A stretch of 64,000 bases of DNA, from positions 124,001-188,000 of the forward strand of contig NZ_CP121247.1 in NCBI RefSeq assembly GCF_029632765.1, in the 5' to 3' direction. Shown piece by piece: positions 25,811 to 33,642 of this stretch. The translations under genes were made by a program, and so were the position numbers. The DNA comes from Arcanobacterium wilhelmae. Its GTDB lineage: Bacteria; Actinomycetota; Actinomycetes; Actinomycetales; Actinomycetaceae. The notes under the pieces were generated by a model that saw only the letters and a program-made list of their open reading frames with translations, was not told the DNA's origin and made no database searches. How positions within the stretch are numbered: position 1 is the stretch's first letter; each line of letters begins with the position of its first letter.

Positions 25811-26126
25811 GGCTCAGCTCATTCTCGGGTAGTTGTGGGAAGCGCTCATTCCACAGTTGGTAAACGCGAATAGGAAGATTCAGGCTCGGCCAGAGCTGGA
25901 TGAGGAGCTCACGGTTCATGAGCGCTTCCTGCTCCTCAGTGGTTCCCTCGTTAATGAGCGCAGTGTATGCGAGCGTTGCTACTCCCAGGTTGTCCAGTGT
26001 GAGTTCTTGCGCTTGAGGTGCCCACGTGACGTCCCGTCCGAGGTGAATGGATGCTCCTAACCCAGGGCCGCGTAGCGCATCCAAACTTGTTGGCAATGCG
26101 TAAGACTTTGCGTATGAAAATCGCAT
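25797..26126 (-). CDS. small protein paired with the AbiEii-like nucleotidyltransferase
   Basis: A 109-residue protein starting MRFSYAKSYALPTSLDALRG; I do not recognise a named domain. It lacks the winged-helix start of canonical AbiEi antitoxins. It overlaps the nucleotidyltransferase gene by 14 bp and is preceded by a GAGGAGG ribosome site and a 9-bp-arm palindrome, so it is probably the antitoxin or cofactor of the module. The C-terminus is acidic and hydrophobic (RFPQLPENELSRAF). Confidence 0.6.
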   Translation of the reverse strand: MRFSYAKSYALPTSLDALRGPGLGASIHLGRDVTWAPQAQELTLDNLGVATLAYTALINEGTTEEQEALMNRELLIQLWPSLNLPIRVYQLWNERFPQLPENELSRAFA

Positions 26127-26138
26127 TCCTTTCACCTC

Positions 26139-26164
26139 CTCGCCACATATTTTATTGTGGCGAG
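26139..26164. promoter_or_regulatory. operator candidate of the AbiEii-like module
   Basis: CTCGCCACA (26139-26147) and TGTGGCGAG (26156-26164) are perfect inverse complements around TATTTTAT, 13 bp before the first gene of the module. The left arm overlaps the ribosome-site region, so the stem could control transcription by autoregulation or translation initiation. Confidence 0.55.
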
Positions 26165-26211
26165 AGCCGATAACGGAAGGGCTCTTCAACGTGGCACGGC
26201 TGCGGGAATCC

Positions 26212-26625
26212 TCACGCCTGAAGAAGCGCCTCGACGATCGGCACGTCCGCGGGCGCCCAGTCCAGCTCGCGTAGCTCATCGGCGGTAAACCAGCCGGCGT
26301 CGGTGTGCTCGGTCAGGCGCGGCTCGGAACCGTCCGGGATTTGCACGCGGTAGCAGGCGAGGCGCACCTCGCCAAAATCGTAAGTGAAAACCGAGGTGGC
26401 CACGTATTCGCCTACACACGCCTCCACCAGCAATTCCTCGCGTAGCTCGCGGGTGAGCGCCTCCTGCGGGGTTTCTCCCGGCTCGATTTTGCCGCCAGGG
26501 AATTCCCACACGCCTGCAGTGACCCGCCCGGGCCCGCGCTTCGCCGCGAACGTCCGCTCGCCGCGCTCAATCACTGCACCTACTACCGAAATTGTTTTCA
26601 CGGGAACCAGCCTAGTAGCCGTCAC
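26212..26625 (-). CDS. Nudix hydrolase, MutT-type
   Basis: A 137-residue enzyme with a complete Nudix box: GGKIEPGETPQEALTRELRE, then EL. The flanking strands (SVVGAVIERGERTFAAKRGPG, FPGGKIEPGE) fit the 8-oxo-dGTP/(deoxy)nucleoside triphosphate pyrophosphohydrolase group, which cleans oxidised nucleotides. A start overlapping the lipoprotein stop (GTGA, 26625) suggests coupled translation; an in-frame GTG at 26604 would also fit the domain. It is third in an operon with a lipoprotein and the secreted FG-GAP/GGCT protein. Confidence 0.88.
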   Translation of the reverse strand: MTATRLVPVKTISVVGAVIERGERTFAAKRGPGRVTAGVWEFPGGKIEPGETPQEALTRELREELLVEACVGEYVATSVFTYDFGEVRLACYRVQIPDGSEPRLTEHTDAGWFTADELRELDWAPADVPIVEALLQA

Positions 26626-27269
26626 TTAATCGCCCACTCCCAGCCGGAGCCGTCCACGCCCCACGGGTTCCATACGATCCGCTCCGCGCCGGCGGGCGCT
26701 TCGAGAAACATGGCTCCGGCGACGCTCTCGCCTGGAACAACGGACGGCGGCATGCGATCGCCTTGCTCCAGGCAGAGTGAGGTGGCCGAATCGCCGCTCT
26801 GTGCGAGCACTGTGCCGCCGGAGCCGGTCAGCTGGAAAGAATCCGCGGCGACAACCAGAAAATCGAGCCCCTTCACGTTCGCGGCTTCGTTCGTGAGCTG
26901 CGCGCTCAGATCAAGGCGGTACAGCACTGATCCCTTCGCCGGCCGGTACTCGCTCCCATCGAATGCGGTGCACGAATCCTGGATGCTCACCTTCGTGATC
27001 TGGGCGCTGGCCACTGCGGGTTTGCCCTCCTCACCGAGTTCAGCGCGTTCGCCGAGTTTCTTCACGACGTCGCCCGCCGCATTAGTGGCGGCAGCGCTCG
27101 CGGCAGGTACGGGCGCGGCTTGCGCGCTCGGCGTCGCCGTCACCACGGTGCCAGTTTCCGCCGACGACGCCGGTGCGCTCGTTGAGTTTGATGTGGGTGC
27201 GCCCGAGCAAGCCGCGAGTAGTGAAACCGCGGCGCAACACGCCAGTACGTGATTCTTCACGATGGTCAC
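26622..27269 (-). CDS. lipoprotein, DUF4352-like
   Basis: A 215-residue lipoprotein. The lipobox LLAAC is at residues 17-21, followed by a Ser/Thr/Ala-rich linker to about residue 75. The folded part (IQDSCTAFDGSEYRPAKGSVLYRLDLSAQLTNE) has the look of an extracellular immunoglobulin-like DUF4352-type domain. The GTG start overlaps the preceding stop by four bases, so it is coupled to the secreted fusion protein and may work with it at the cell surface. The linker is rich in GACGCCGG-type DNA. Confidence 0.65.
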   Translation of the reverse strand: MTIVKNHVLACCAAVSLLAACSGAPTSNSTSAPASSAETGTVVTATPSAQAAPVPAASAAATNAAGDVVKKLGERAELGEEGKPAVASAQITKVSIQDSCTAFDGSEYRPAKGSVLYRLDLSAQLTNEAANVKGLDFLVVAADSFQLTGSGGTVLAQSGDSATSLCLEQGDRMPPSVVPGESVAGAMFLEAPAGAERIVWNPWGVDGSGWEWAIK

Positions 27270-29683
27270 CGGCGGAAGAAATCACCGGAGGGCACGAGTG
27301 AACCGCGCTGCTTGACCCACTTCTGGCGCCACTTCGAGGCCTCGTAGAAGTAGGCTTTCCATCCGTCGGCGGTCGGCTTGGCGACGCGCGTGTAGTTGCG
27401 GTCGGCGTCGCGCCTCCCGGATGCGCTCTCGTAGCGGTCGAGGAACGGGCCCATCTTCTTGTAGACCGCAGGCGAGTAGGTGTATGCCTCGCCGACGAGC
27501 TTGCCGGGGCCTGGGATCGCCCAGGTCCACACATCGCGCCACCCGGTGCCATAGCTACCGGGGATCTTCCACAGCTGCTCGCCAGGGATGCTGGTTGTGA
27601 TCATGCGCCTGTAGTTGCCGTACCGGCTCATTTCCTTGTGTGCGTAGACGCCTTTGCGCAGGGTGCCGTACACGAGGAACGGGATCTGACCGTCGGGCTG
27701 GGCGTCCTTGCGCGGCGCCGGCGCGGGCTTGGTCTTGTTCGGCAGCGGCAACGCGTGGGAGCGCACCGGGGCGGCGTACGAGTTGTTGAACGCCTGGATT
27801 TGCCACGTGTAACGGTACAGGTAGCCGTTGCGTCCGGTCACCCAGATCGACGACGACGTCGGTGTTCCCTGAGCGTCGCGGATCCCGCCCATTGCGCTCC
27901 AGCCAGAGCCACCGAGCACGATCGGCGAGCCGAAGCCGCCGTCGCGCTTCCCGAGGAACAGGAGGAGCTGGTCGCCGGTGATGGTGATGGCGTCGGAGAT
28001 GCCGTCTTTGTTGAAGTCGTCCACTCCGTTGGCGCCAAGGAGATGGCGGTAGTTGCCGGACACGGTGTTCCAGTCGGCAACTTTTCCGCCGGAGAGCTCG
28101 TAGTAGTTGAGTTTCCCGCCTGAGGTGACCCCGTAGATTGTGGGATGCCCGTTGACGCCCTGACGGACGCCGAAGATGCGGGAGAAAGCGTTGAAACCGA
28201 TGCCGAGCTTGGTTCGGCTCCCGATTCGGCCGTTACCCATGCCGTGGTAGAGGTACAGGTCGCCGTTGCTCAGCCGAACGACGAGGTCGGTTCGGGCGTC
28301 GCCGTCGGCGTCGAAGCCGGCGACGATTGAGTTCGGATCCACACTACTCCAGCCCCAATCGGCGAGTTTGCGCGGGTTGAAGTGGTCGCCTGCGTCGGCG
28401 TAGTGCCACATGTCGCCGGCGGAGTCGATGAGTGCGACGTCGGAGCGCGAGTCGGAATCGAAATCTCCGGTTCCGAGCAGGCCGCGCCCGTTGGTGGGCC
28501 AGCCGCCGTAGCCGACGGTGGTGCGATCCCAGCTCACTCGGCGCCAGGATTCCGCGGGGCTGAAGTGCATGGGTTGCGATGCTGGAGCGCCGCGGAACGT
28601 GTTCGGCTGCGCGGCGATATCCCACGTGTACTTGTACAGGAGGGTGTTTTTGCCGGTGGCCCAGAGGGTCGAGGAGCCGGTGGTTTCATCGGCGAAGAAC
28701 ACCGAGCCGAAGTTCTGCCAGCCGCCGTGGCCGATGATCTGGCCGGCGTCGAAGCCGCCGGAGCTGTTGCCAGGGAAGAGGACGAGGTTTTCGCCGATGA
28801 CGGCGACGGCGTCAGAAATACCGTCCTTCGTGAAGTCGCCGGCGTTGTTGGCGCGCGCGAGGCCCGCGGGAACGTTTTCGAGGAAGCCGGTGGAGGTAAC
28901 TTTCGTGCAGGTGATTTGGAAGTATTTGACGGTGCCGGAGGGGTAGACGCCGTAGACGGTGGGTTTTCCGCCCACGCCCTGACGCACGGCGAACACATGC
29001 GAGAACGCGTTGAAGCCGCCGGCGAGAGTAGTGCCGTCGTAGCGGGTGCCTAAACCGGTGCCGCGGTAGAGGCGCAAGGTGCCGTTGGCGAGGACGCCCA
29101 TCATGTCGGTGCGCGAATCACCGTCGACATCAATTCCGGTGAGGATCTTGAACTTGTCCATCCCGTTCCAGCCGCGCTCATTGAGGGTACGGCGGCCGAA
29201 GCCGGAGGTTGTGCCCGGATAGTGCCACATGGTGCCGCCAGCGTCGATCCAGCCGACGTCGGGGGTGCCGTTGGAATCGTAATCCCCGGTTCCGTACACG
29301 CCGGCCGCGTTCGCAGGCCATCCGGTGCTGCCGTCGGTGTGGCGGCTCCAGTTTGTGGTGTGCCAGGCGGGCGCGGGGTTGGCCGGCGCGGCGGGTGCCT
29401 GCGGGCTTGCTGCCTGTTCGGGCGTGCCGGTGGACTGAGCGCGGAGAGCTTCTTGCTTGAGTTGCGCGGCTTGTTCTTGCGGCGTGGTTGCAGGCGCGAG
29501 CGTGGAATCTGGTGCGGCCTGGGTGCCCTTCGACGCCGGTGCACCCGGCGCGGCTGTCGCTTCCGATGACGCCGGTTTGGCCGGTTGCGTGGTGGGCTGG
29601 GCGATTGCGGGGCTGACGCCGATGGATGCGAGGACGGCGGCGGAGGCAATTGCGGCTGATAGTCGCGTGAAACGGTCAGGCAT
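27266..29683 (-). CDS. secreted FG-GAP/VCBS-repeat protein with C-terminal gamma-glutamylcyclotransferase domain
   Basis: An 805-residue exported protein. The signal peptide covers residues 1-28 (cleaved near PAIA). An Ala/Pro/Gln linker runs to residue 105. Two tandem homologous FG-GAP modules follow (about 107-368 and 376-640), each with calcium-loop motifs such as DYDSNGTPD, DFDSDSRSD and DFNKDGISD. Residues 666-790 form a GGCT/AIG2-like domain (LVYGTLRKG, GEAYTYSP, FLDRYES). Cytoplasmic GGCT enzymes release 5-oxoproline from gamma-glutamyl groups; outside the cell the target could be gamma-glutamyl peptides or isopeptide bonds, which is inference. No wall anchor is seen. The promoter region carries a 15-G tract. 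Confidence 0.85.
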   Translation of the reverse strand: MPDRFTRLSAAIASAAVLASIGVSPAIAQPTTQPAKPASSEATAAPGAPASKGTQAAPDSTLAPATTPQEQAAQLKQEALRAQSTGTPEQAASPQAPAAPANPAPAWHTTNWSRHTDGSTGWPANAAGVYGTGDYDSNGTPDVGWIDAGGTMWHYPGTTSGFGRRTLNERGWNGMDKFKILTGIDVDGDSRTDMMGVLANGTLRLYRGTGLGTRYDGTTLAGGFNAFSHVFAVRQGVGGKPTVYGVYPSGTVKYFQITCTKVTSTGFLENVPAGLARANNAGDFTKDGISDAVAVIGENLVLFPGNSSGGFDAGQIIGHGGWQNFGSVFFADETTGSSTLWATGKNTLLYKYTWDIAAQPNTFRGAPASQPMHFSPAESWRRVSWDRTTVGYGGWPTNGRGLLGTGDFDSDSRSDVALIDSAGDMWHYADAGDHFNPRKLADWGWSSVDPNSIVAGFDADGDARTDLVVRLSNGDLYLYHGMGNGRIGSRTKLGIGFNAFSRIFGVRQGVNGHPTIYGVTSGGKLNYYELSGGKVADWNTVSGNYRHLLGANGVDDFNKDGISDAITITGDQLLLFLGKRDGGFGSPIVLGGSGWSAMGGIRDAQGTPTSSSIWVTGRNGYLYRYTWQIQAFNNSYAAPVRSHALPLPNKTKPAPAPRKDAQPDGQIPFLVYGTLRKGVYAHKEMSRYGNYRRMITTSIPGEQLWKIPGSYGTGWRDVWTWAIPGPGKLVGEAYTYSPAVYKKMGPFLDRYESASGRRDADRNYTRVAKPTADGWKAYFYEASKWRQKWVKQRGSLVPSGDFFRR

Positions 29684-29721
29684 GAGATTCCTTCAGTGTT
29701 GTGCGAATTGTGCTCGTCGTT

Positions 29722-29758
29722 ATTCTAGGTCGGAATTGGGGGGGGGGGGGGGAAAGCG
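29722..29758 (-). promoter_or_regulatory. promoter region of the secreted fusion gene with homopolymer spacer
   Basis: On the minus strand TAGAAT (29727-29722) makes a good -10 box, 39 bp before the ATG. The C15 tract (29752-29738) occupies the place of the spacer and -35 box. A TTTC-containing stretch (GCTTTC, 29758-29753) lies just upstream of it. Tract length would therefore alter promoter spacing. Promoter assignment is inference. Confidence 0.5.
29738..29752 (+). repeat. poly-G tract of 15 bases
   Basis: Fifteen consecutive G, the only long homopolymer noticed in the window, 55-69 bp upstream of the start codon of the secreted FG-GAP/GGCT gene (minus strand). Confidence 0.95.
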
Positions 29759-29802
29759 CGTGTGATGAAGAGAACTGTGGGATTGATGTGGCGATGTCGA
29801 GG

Positions 29803-29846
29803 GAGGGGTGGTGGTGAAAGCGGTTGAGCTTTCACAACCACCCCTC
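29803..29846 (-). terminator. terminator of gnd
   Basis: A 19-bp stem with one mismatch (29803-29821 with 29828-29846) around a 6-nt loop, 40 bp after the gnd stop on the minus strand. Confidence 0.75.
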
Positions 29847-29885
29847 ACGTCGCGGCATGAATGAAATCAGCGTGGCTGACCTTGA

Positions 29886-31340
29886 TCACTCCATGATTTC
29901 GCGGCGGTCCTCGCTCCACATCGTGTGGAACGTGCCCTCCTTATCGACACGCTGGTAGGTGTGTGCACCGAAGAAATCGCGCTGCGCCTGGATCAGGTTG
30001 GCAGGCAGGCGTGAGGCGCGAACGCCGTCGTAGTAGGACAGCGAGGAGGCGAATGCTGGAACCGGCAGGCCGGCCGCGGTAGCGAAACCAACAACCTCGC
30101 GCCAGGCTGCGGTGGCTGTCGTGATCACATCGGTGAAGAACGGGGCCGCGAGCAGGAGCGGGAGCTCCGGATCGGCGGCGTACGCCTCGGTAATGCGGTT
30201 GAGGAACTGTGCGCGGATGATGCAGCCGCCACGCCAGATGCGTGCCATCGCGCCAAGCTCCACGTTCCATCCAAACTCCTCCGAGGCGGCGCGGATCAGC
30301 TCGAAGCCCTGCGAGTAGGCAACAACCTTCGAGGCGTAGAGTGCCAGGCGGATCGACTCAATGAAGGCTTCCTTATCGGCGACTTCAGGAACGTTTACTT
30401 CCGACGGGAACACCTCGGCAGCAGCGGCGCGCTGTGGAACCGAGCCGGAAAGCGCGCGAGCGAACGTGGCCTCCGCGATCCCAGTAACCGGAACGCCCAT
30501 GCCGGCACCGTTCTGAACCGTCCACGCGCCAGTGCCCTTCTGGGCGGCGCGATCGGCGATAATATCGACGAACGGGCGGCCAGTTTCGGCGTCCATGTGG
30601 TGCAAAACCTCGGCGGTGATCTCGATCAGGTAGGACTCGAGTTCTCCCTTATTCCACTGAGCAAAAACATCGCCAATTTCCGGCGCGCTCATGCCCAGGC
30701 CAGCGCTCATGAGGTTGTAGGCCTCGGCGATCAGCTGCATATCGGCATACTCGATGCCATTGTGAACCATCTTGACGAAGTGGCCGGCGCCATCGGGGCC
30801 AACGTACGTTGCGCACGGAACGCCATCCACGTGTGCCGAGATCTTCTCGAGCATCGGGCCGAGGCGCTGATAGGATTCCGGCGTGCCGCCAGGCATGATC
30901 GACGGGCCGTTCAGCGCGCCCTCTTCGCCACCGGAAACGCCCATGCCCACGAAGTGCAGGTCGCGCTCGCGAAGTGCTGCCTCGCGGCGGCGTGTGTCGG
31001 TGTACAGAGCGTTGCCAGCGTCGACGATGATGTCGCCTTCGTCCATCAGATCGGCGAGCTGCTCGATCACGGCGTCGGTGGCGGGGCCAGCCTTGACCAT
31101 GATGATCGCTACGCGCGGGGTGGAAAGCGAGGCAACGAAATCTTCCATCGACTCTGCCGGGTAGAATTCTCCGTCTGTGCCGTGATCGGCGATCACCTTT
31201 TCGGTTTTCGCGACGGAACGATTGTGGATCGCCACCTTATATCCGTTGCGGGCCAGGTTGCGGGCCAGGTTAGAGCCCATCACTGCCATGCCGGTTACGC
31301 CAATATCGGCAACGCCGTCGGGCGCCTTTTCGAAGACCAT
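29886..31340 (-). CDS. gnd: 6-phosphogluconate dehydrogenase, decarboxylating
   Basis: A 484-residue enzyme of the pentose phosphate pathway that converts 6-phosphogluconate to ribulose 5-phosphate and makes NADPH. The Rossmann motif GMAVMGSNLARNLARNG is at about residue 16. The catalytic region GVSGGEEGA and GAGHFVKMVHNGIEYADMQ (active-site Lys) are intact, and the C-terminal helical domain has FGAHTYQRVD near the end. ATG 31340 has AAAGGAG 6 bases upstream; the 18-residue extension to 31394 is not supported. Length matches the family. Confidence 0.97.
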   Translation of the reverse strand: MVFEKAPDGVADIGVTGMAVMGSNLARNLARNGYKVAIHNRSVAKTEKVIADHGTDGEFYPAESMEDFVASLSTPRVAIIMVKAGPATDAVIEQLADLMDEGDIIVDAGNALYTDTRRREAALRERDLHFVGMGVSGGEEGALNGPSIMPGGTPESYQRLGPMLEKISAHVDGVPCATYVGPDGAGHFVKMVHNGIEYADMQLIAEAYNLMSAGLGMSAPEIGDVFAQWNKGELESYLIEITAEVLHHMDAETGRPFVDIIADRAAQKGTGAWTVQNGAGMGVPVTGIAEATFARALSGSVPQRAAAAEVFPSEVNVPEVADKEAFIESIRLALYASKVVAYSQGFELIRAASEEFGWNVELGAMARIWRGGCIIRAQFLNRITEAYAADPELPLLLAAPFFTDVITTATAAWREVVGFATAAGLPVPAFASSLSYYDGVRASRLPANLIQAQRDFFGAHTYQRVDKEGTFHTMWSEDRREIME

Positions 31341-31587
31341 GTTTCTCCTTTGGACAATTCGTTGACGCCATGATTTTACGCGGCGCACGGGCAAGTGGAT
31401 AGGTGGTCACCCTCAGGCGAACACGCGCCTCGTCGTCGCCAGCCCCGACGACGACGGTGAAGTTCCAGCGCAAGCTGGGCGTCGAGGCTCTTTTTTGGGG
31501 GAAAACACGTGACGTTACTCGTTCGTAACCGAGTGTTGCCCAACTGTAACGTGATACGAGCCCCAAGGCGTCAGTGTTCTCCAAAAA

Positions 31588-31610
31588 CTGTCGTACCCCG
31601 GTGCTAGCCT
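31588..31610 (+). promoter_or_regulatory. promoter-like motif CTGTCGTAC-N8-TAGCCT
   Basis: CTGTCGTAC (31588-31596), eight bases, TAGCCT (31605-31610), 29 bp before the GTG start of the acyltransferase. The stretch AAAAACTGTCGTACCCCG is shared exactly with the copA upstream region on the minus strand. Confidence 0.55.
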
Positions 31611-31638
31611 GAAACACGTACTTTTGGAAGGAGTAGCT

Positions 31639-33498
31639 GTGACACAAACCCAACAACCGATGCAGGGCGATCATCCGCGCATTATCGGCCTCGATGGCCT
31701 TCGCGCCATCGCCGCCGGCATCGTGGTGCTCTACCACCTGTTGCCGAACACTGTGCCGGTGGGGTTTGTCGGTGTCGATGTGTTCTTCGTGATCTCCGGA
31801 TTCTTGATCACCTCGCTTCTGCTGCGCGAAGGTCAGGTCACCGGCCGTATTCGGTTTGGGCGCTTCTGGATGCGGCGCTTCAGGCGCCTCTTTCCTGCGG
31901 TGATTGTTGCTGCACTCGGATCGGCTGCGATTGCATCACTCATCGGTGGGGACGTCACGACCGGACTTCGCTGGCAGCTCACAGGCGCGCTGAGTGGAAC
32001 CTACAACTGGTTCCAGATCGCCCATAGCTCCTCATATTTCGACGCGTCTAACCCGCTTCTCCTCACCAACTTGTGGTCGCTCGCGGTGGAACTCCAATTC
32101 TATTTCGTGTGGCCGATCGTGCTGATTCTCCTCGTGGCATTCGTGCGAGAGAAGAAGTTCCGTGTGGCGGTAGCCGTCGCCCTCGCCGCGCTTTCTGTGG
32201 GGTGGCACGCCTATCTCACGAGCGCGGATGTGACCCGCGCCTATGTGGGCACGGATTCGCACTCATTTGGCCTGATGATCGGGGCTGCGCTCGCGCTCGC
32301 CTTGCCGCAGGTGATGGTTGAGCGCTTGCCCGATGCGTCGCGCAACTGGGGGCGCAGCGCATTCGCTGCGCTGATCGCACTGATCACGTTCGGGATCTTC
32401 GCGCCCGATGGCGCATGGATGTATCCGTGGGGCATGGCGATCGCCTCGATTCTTTCGGCGGTGATCATCCGAGGAATGCTCCCCGATGTTCGCAGTGGAA
32501 TTGGTCCATACCTGGCCGGGTTGCTCGAGGCTCGCCCTATGGTGTGGCTCGGTCAGCGCTCGTATGGAATCTACCTGTGGCATTGGCCGCTGTGGGTGAT
32601 CTTCTTCTACACCTTCGAAATCAACGCCGCGGTGGAAGCGGTCATTATCGTTGCTCTGTCAATCATCTTGGCACATCTGTCATACACGTTCGTGGAGAAC
32701 CCCATCCGTACTCAGACGTTCGCCGGTTGGTTCCGTGGGGTGCGAACGTCGGTCAGCAGGGCAGTCGTTTACGGCGTCATCGGCGCGTTCCTGGTAGGAA
32801 CGTGCGCGTATGGTGCTGTCACCTCCTCGAATATGACATCCGCCCAGCTCCTCGTTCAGCAGGGCAAGGAGGCCCTGGAACGCAGCCAGGAGCAGGCCGA
32901 GGCGGATCATGCCCACGATGCTCCGTCGCAGTCCCCTGAACCGAAGCAATCGAGCGCTCCGCCGTCAAAGTCGCAGAGCGCCGCCCCTGCCCCACAGGAT
33001 AAGAATCCGAACCCAGTGAAGGGTAACCAGGTCACCGTGATCGGTGATTCAGTCACCCTCGCATCTGCTCCTGCGCTTGTGGATGCTTTGCCTGGCATCT
33101 ATATCGACGCCGAGATCTCCCGTTCGATCCAGAAAGCGCCCGCGGTGGCGGCCAAGCTCCACGATCAGGGCAAGCTCAAAGAATACGTGGTGATCGCGCT
33201 CTCCACGAATGGAAACCTCCCGGACGTGTGGGTCAACAAGCTCTTCGACGCCGTCGGGGATGGGCACAAGTTCGTCTTCGTGACCGGCTCCGCACCGGCA
33301 TACGCCACATGGGTTCCCCAGGCGAACAAGCAGATCGCGGCGCTCGCCAAGAAATACCCGGATCGAGTGCGGGTGGCCGACTGGGCGCCCATCGCCAAGG
33401 CAAATCAAGACAAGATCGCCCCCGATCATATTCACCCTGAGCCGTCTGGATCCCAGCTCTACGCTGCCGAGGTGAAACGAGCACTCGAGAGCTTCTAG
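31639..33498 (+). CDS. oatA: acyltransferase with SGNH domain, OatA-like
   Basis: A 619-residue membrane enzyme. Residues about 15-365 form an acyltransferase-3 domain with ten or so hydrophobic segments and the signature GLDGLRAIAAGIVVLYHLLP (catalytic His). A final membrane segment and a Glu/Gln/Ser/Pro linker lead to an extracellular SGNH domain: GDSVTLASAP (Ser) near residue 470 and DHIHPEPSG (Asp-His) near 600. Such proteins O-acetylate peptidoglycan or surface glycans and raise lysozyme resistance; the acceptor here is not proven. GTG 31639 follows GGAAGGAG at the right spacing. A strong promoter-like motif lies just upstream. Confidence 0.9.
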   Translation: MTQTQQPMQGDHPRIIGLDGLRAIAAGIVVLYHLLPNTVPVGFVGVDVFFVISGFLITSLLLREGQVTGRIRFGRFWMRRFRRLFPAVIVAALGSAAIASLIGGDVTTGLRWQLTGALSGTYNWFQIAHSSSYFDASNPLLLTNLWSLAVELQFYFVWPIVLILLVAFVREKKFRVAVAVALAALSVGWHAYLTSADVTRAYVGTDSHSFGLMIGAALALALPQVMVERLPDASRNWGRSAFAALIALITFGIFAPDGAWMYPWGMAIASILSAVIIRGMLPDVRSGIGPYLAGLLEARPMVWLGQRSYGIYLWHWPLWVIFFYTFEINAAVEAVIIVALSIILAHLSYTFVENPIRTQTFAGWFRGVRTSVSRAVVYGVIGAFLVGTCAYGAVTSSNMTSAQLLVQQGKEALERSQEQAEADHAHDAPSQSPEPKQSSAPPSKSQSAAPAPQDKNPNPVKGNQVTVIGDSVTLASAPALVDALPGIYIDAEISRSIQKAPAVAAKLHDQGKLKEYVVIALSTNGNLPDVWVNKLFDAVGDGHKFVFVTGSAPAYATWVPQANKQIAALAKKYPDRVRVADWAPIAKANQDKIAPDHIHPEPSGSQLYAAEVKRALESF

Positions 33499-33579
33499 TG
33501 GCCCAACGCAGGGCGTCGAACCTCCCTGAGCGAAAGCCATAGCTTTCCACAATCGAGCTGCGAAGCTAATGGCTTGTTA

Positions 33580-33635
33580 CCGAAGAATCGCAAGTGGCGG
33601 ATCCCCTCGGGGATCCGCCACTTGCGATTCTTCGG
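33580..33635. terminator. 27-bp perfect palindromic terminator between oatA-like and pgm genes
   Basis: 33580-33606 is the exact inverse complement of 33609-33635, separated by TC. It lies between the convergent genes and ends in TGTTT on the plus strand. This is the longest perfect hairpin in the window. Confidence 0.85.
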
Positions 33636-33642
33636 TGTTTGA

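Noticed and set aside
27638..28123. 161-codon plus-strand frame opposite the FG-GAP gene
   Set aside because: Antisense shadow of the repeat modules, Val/Arg-rich and without family features.
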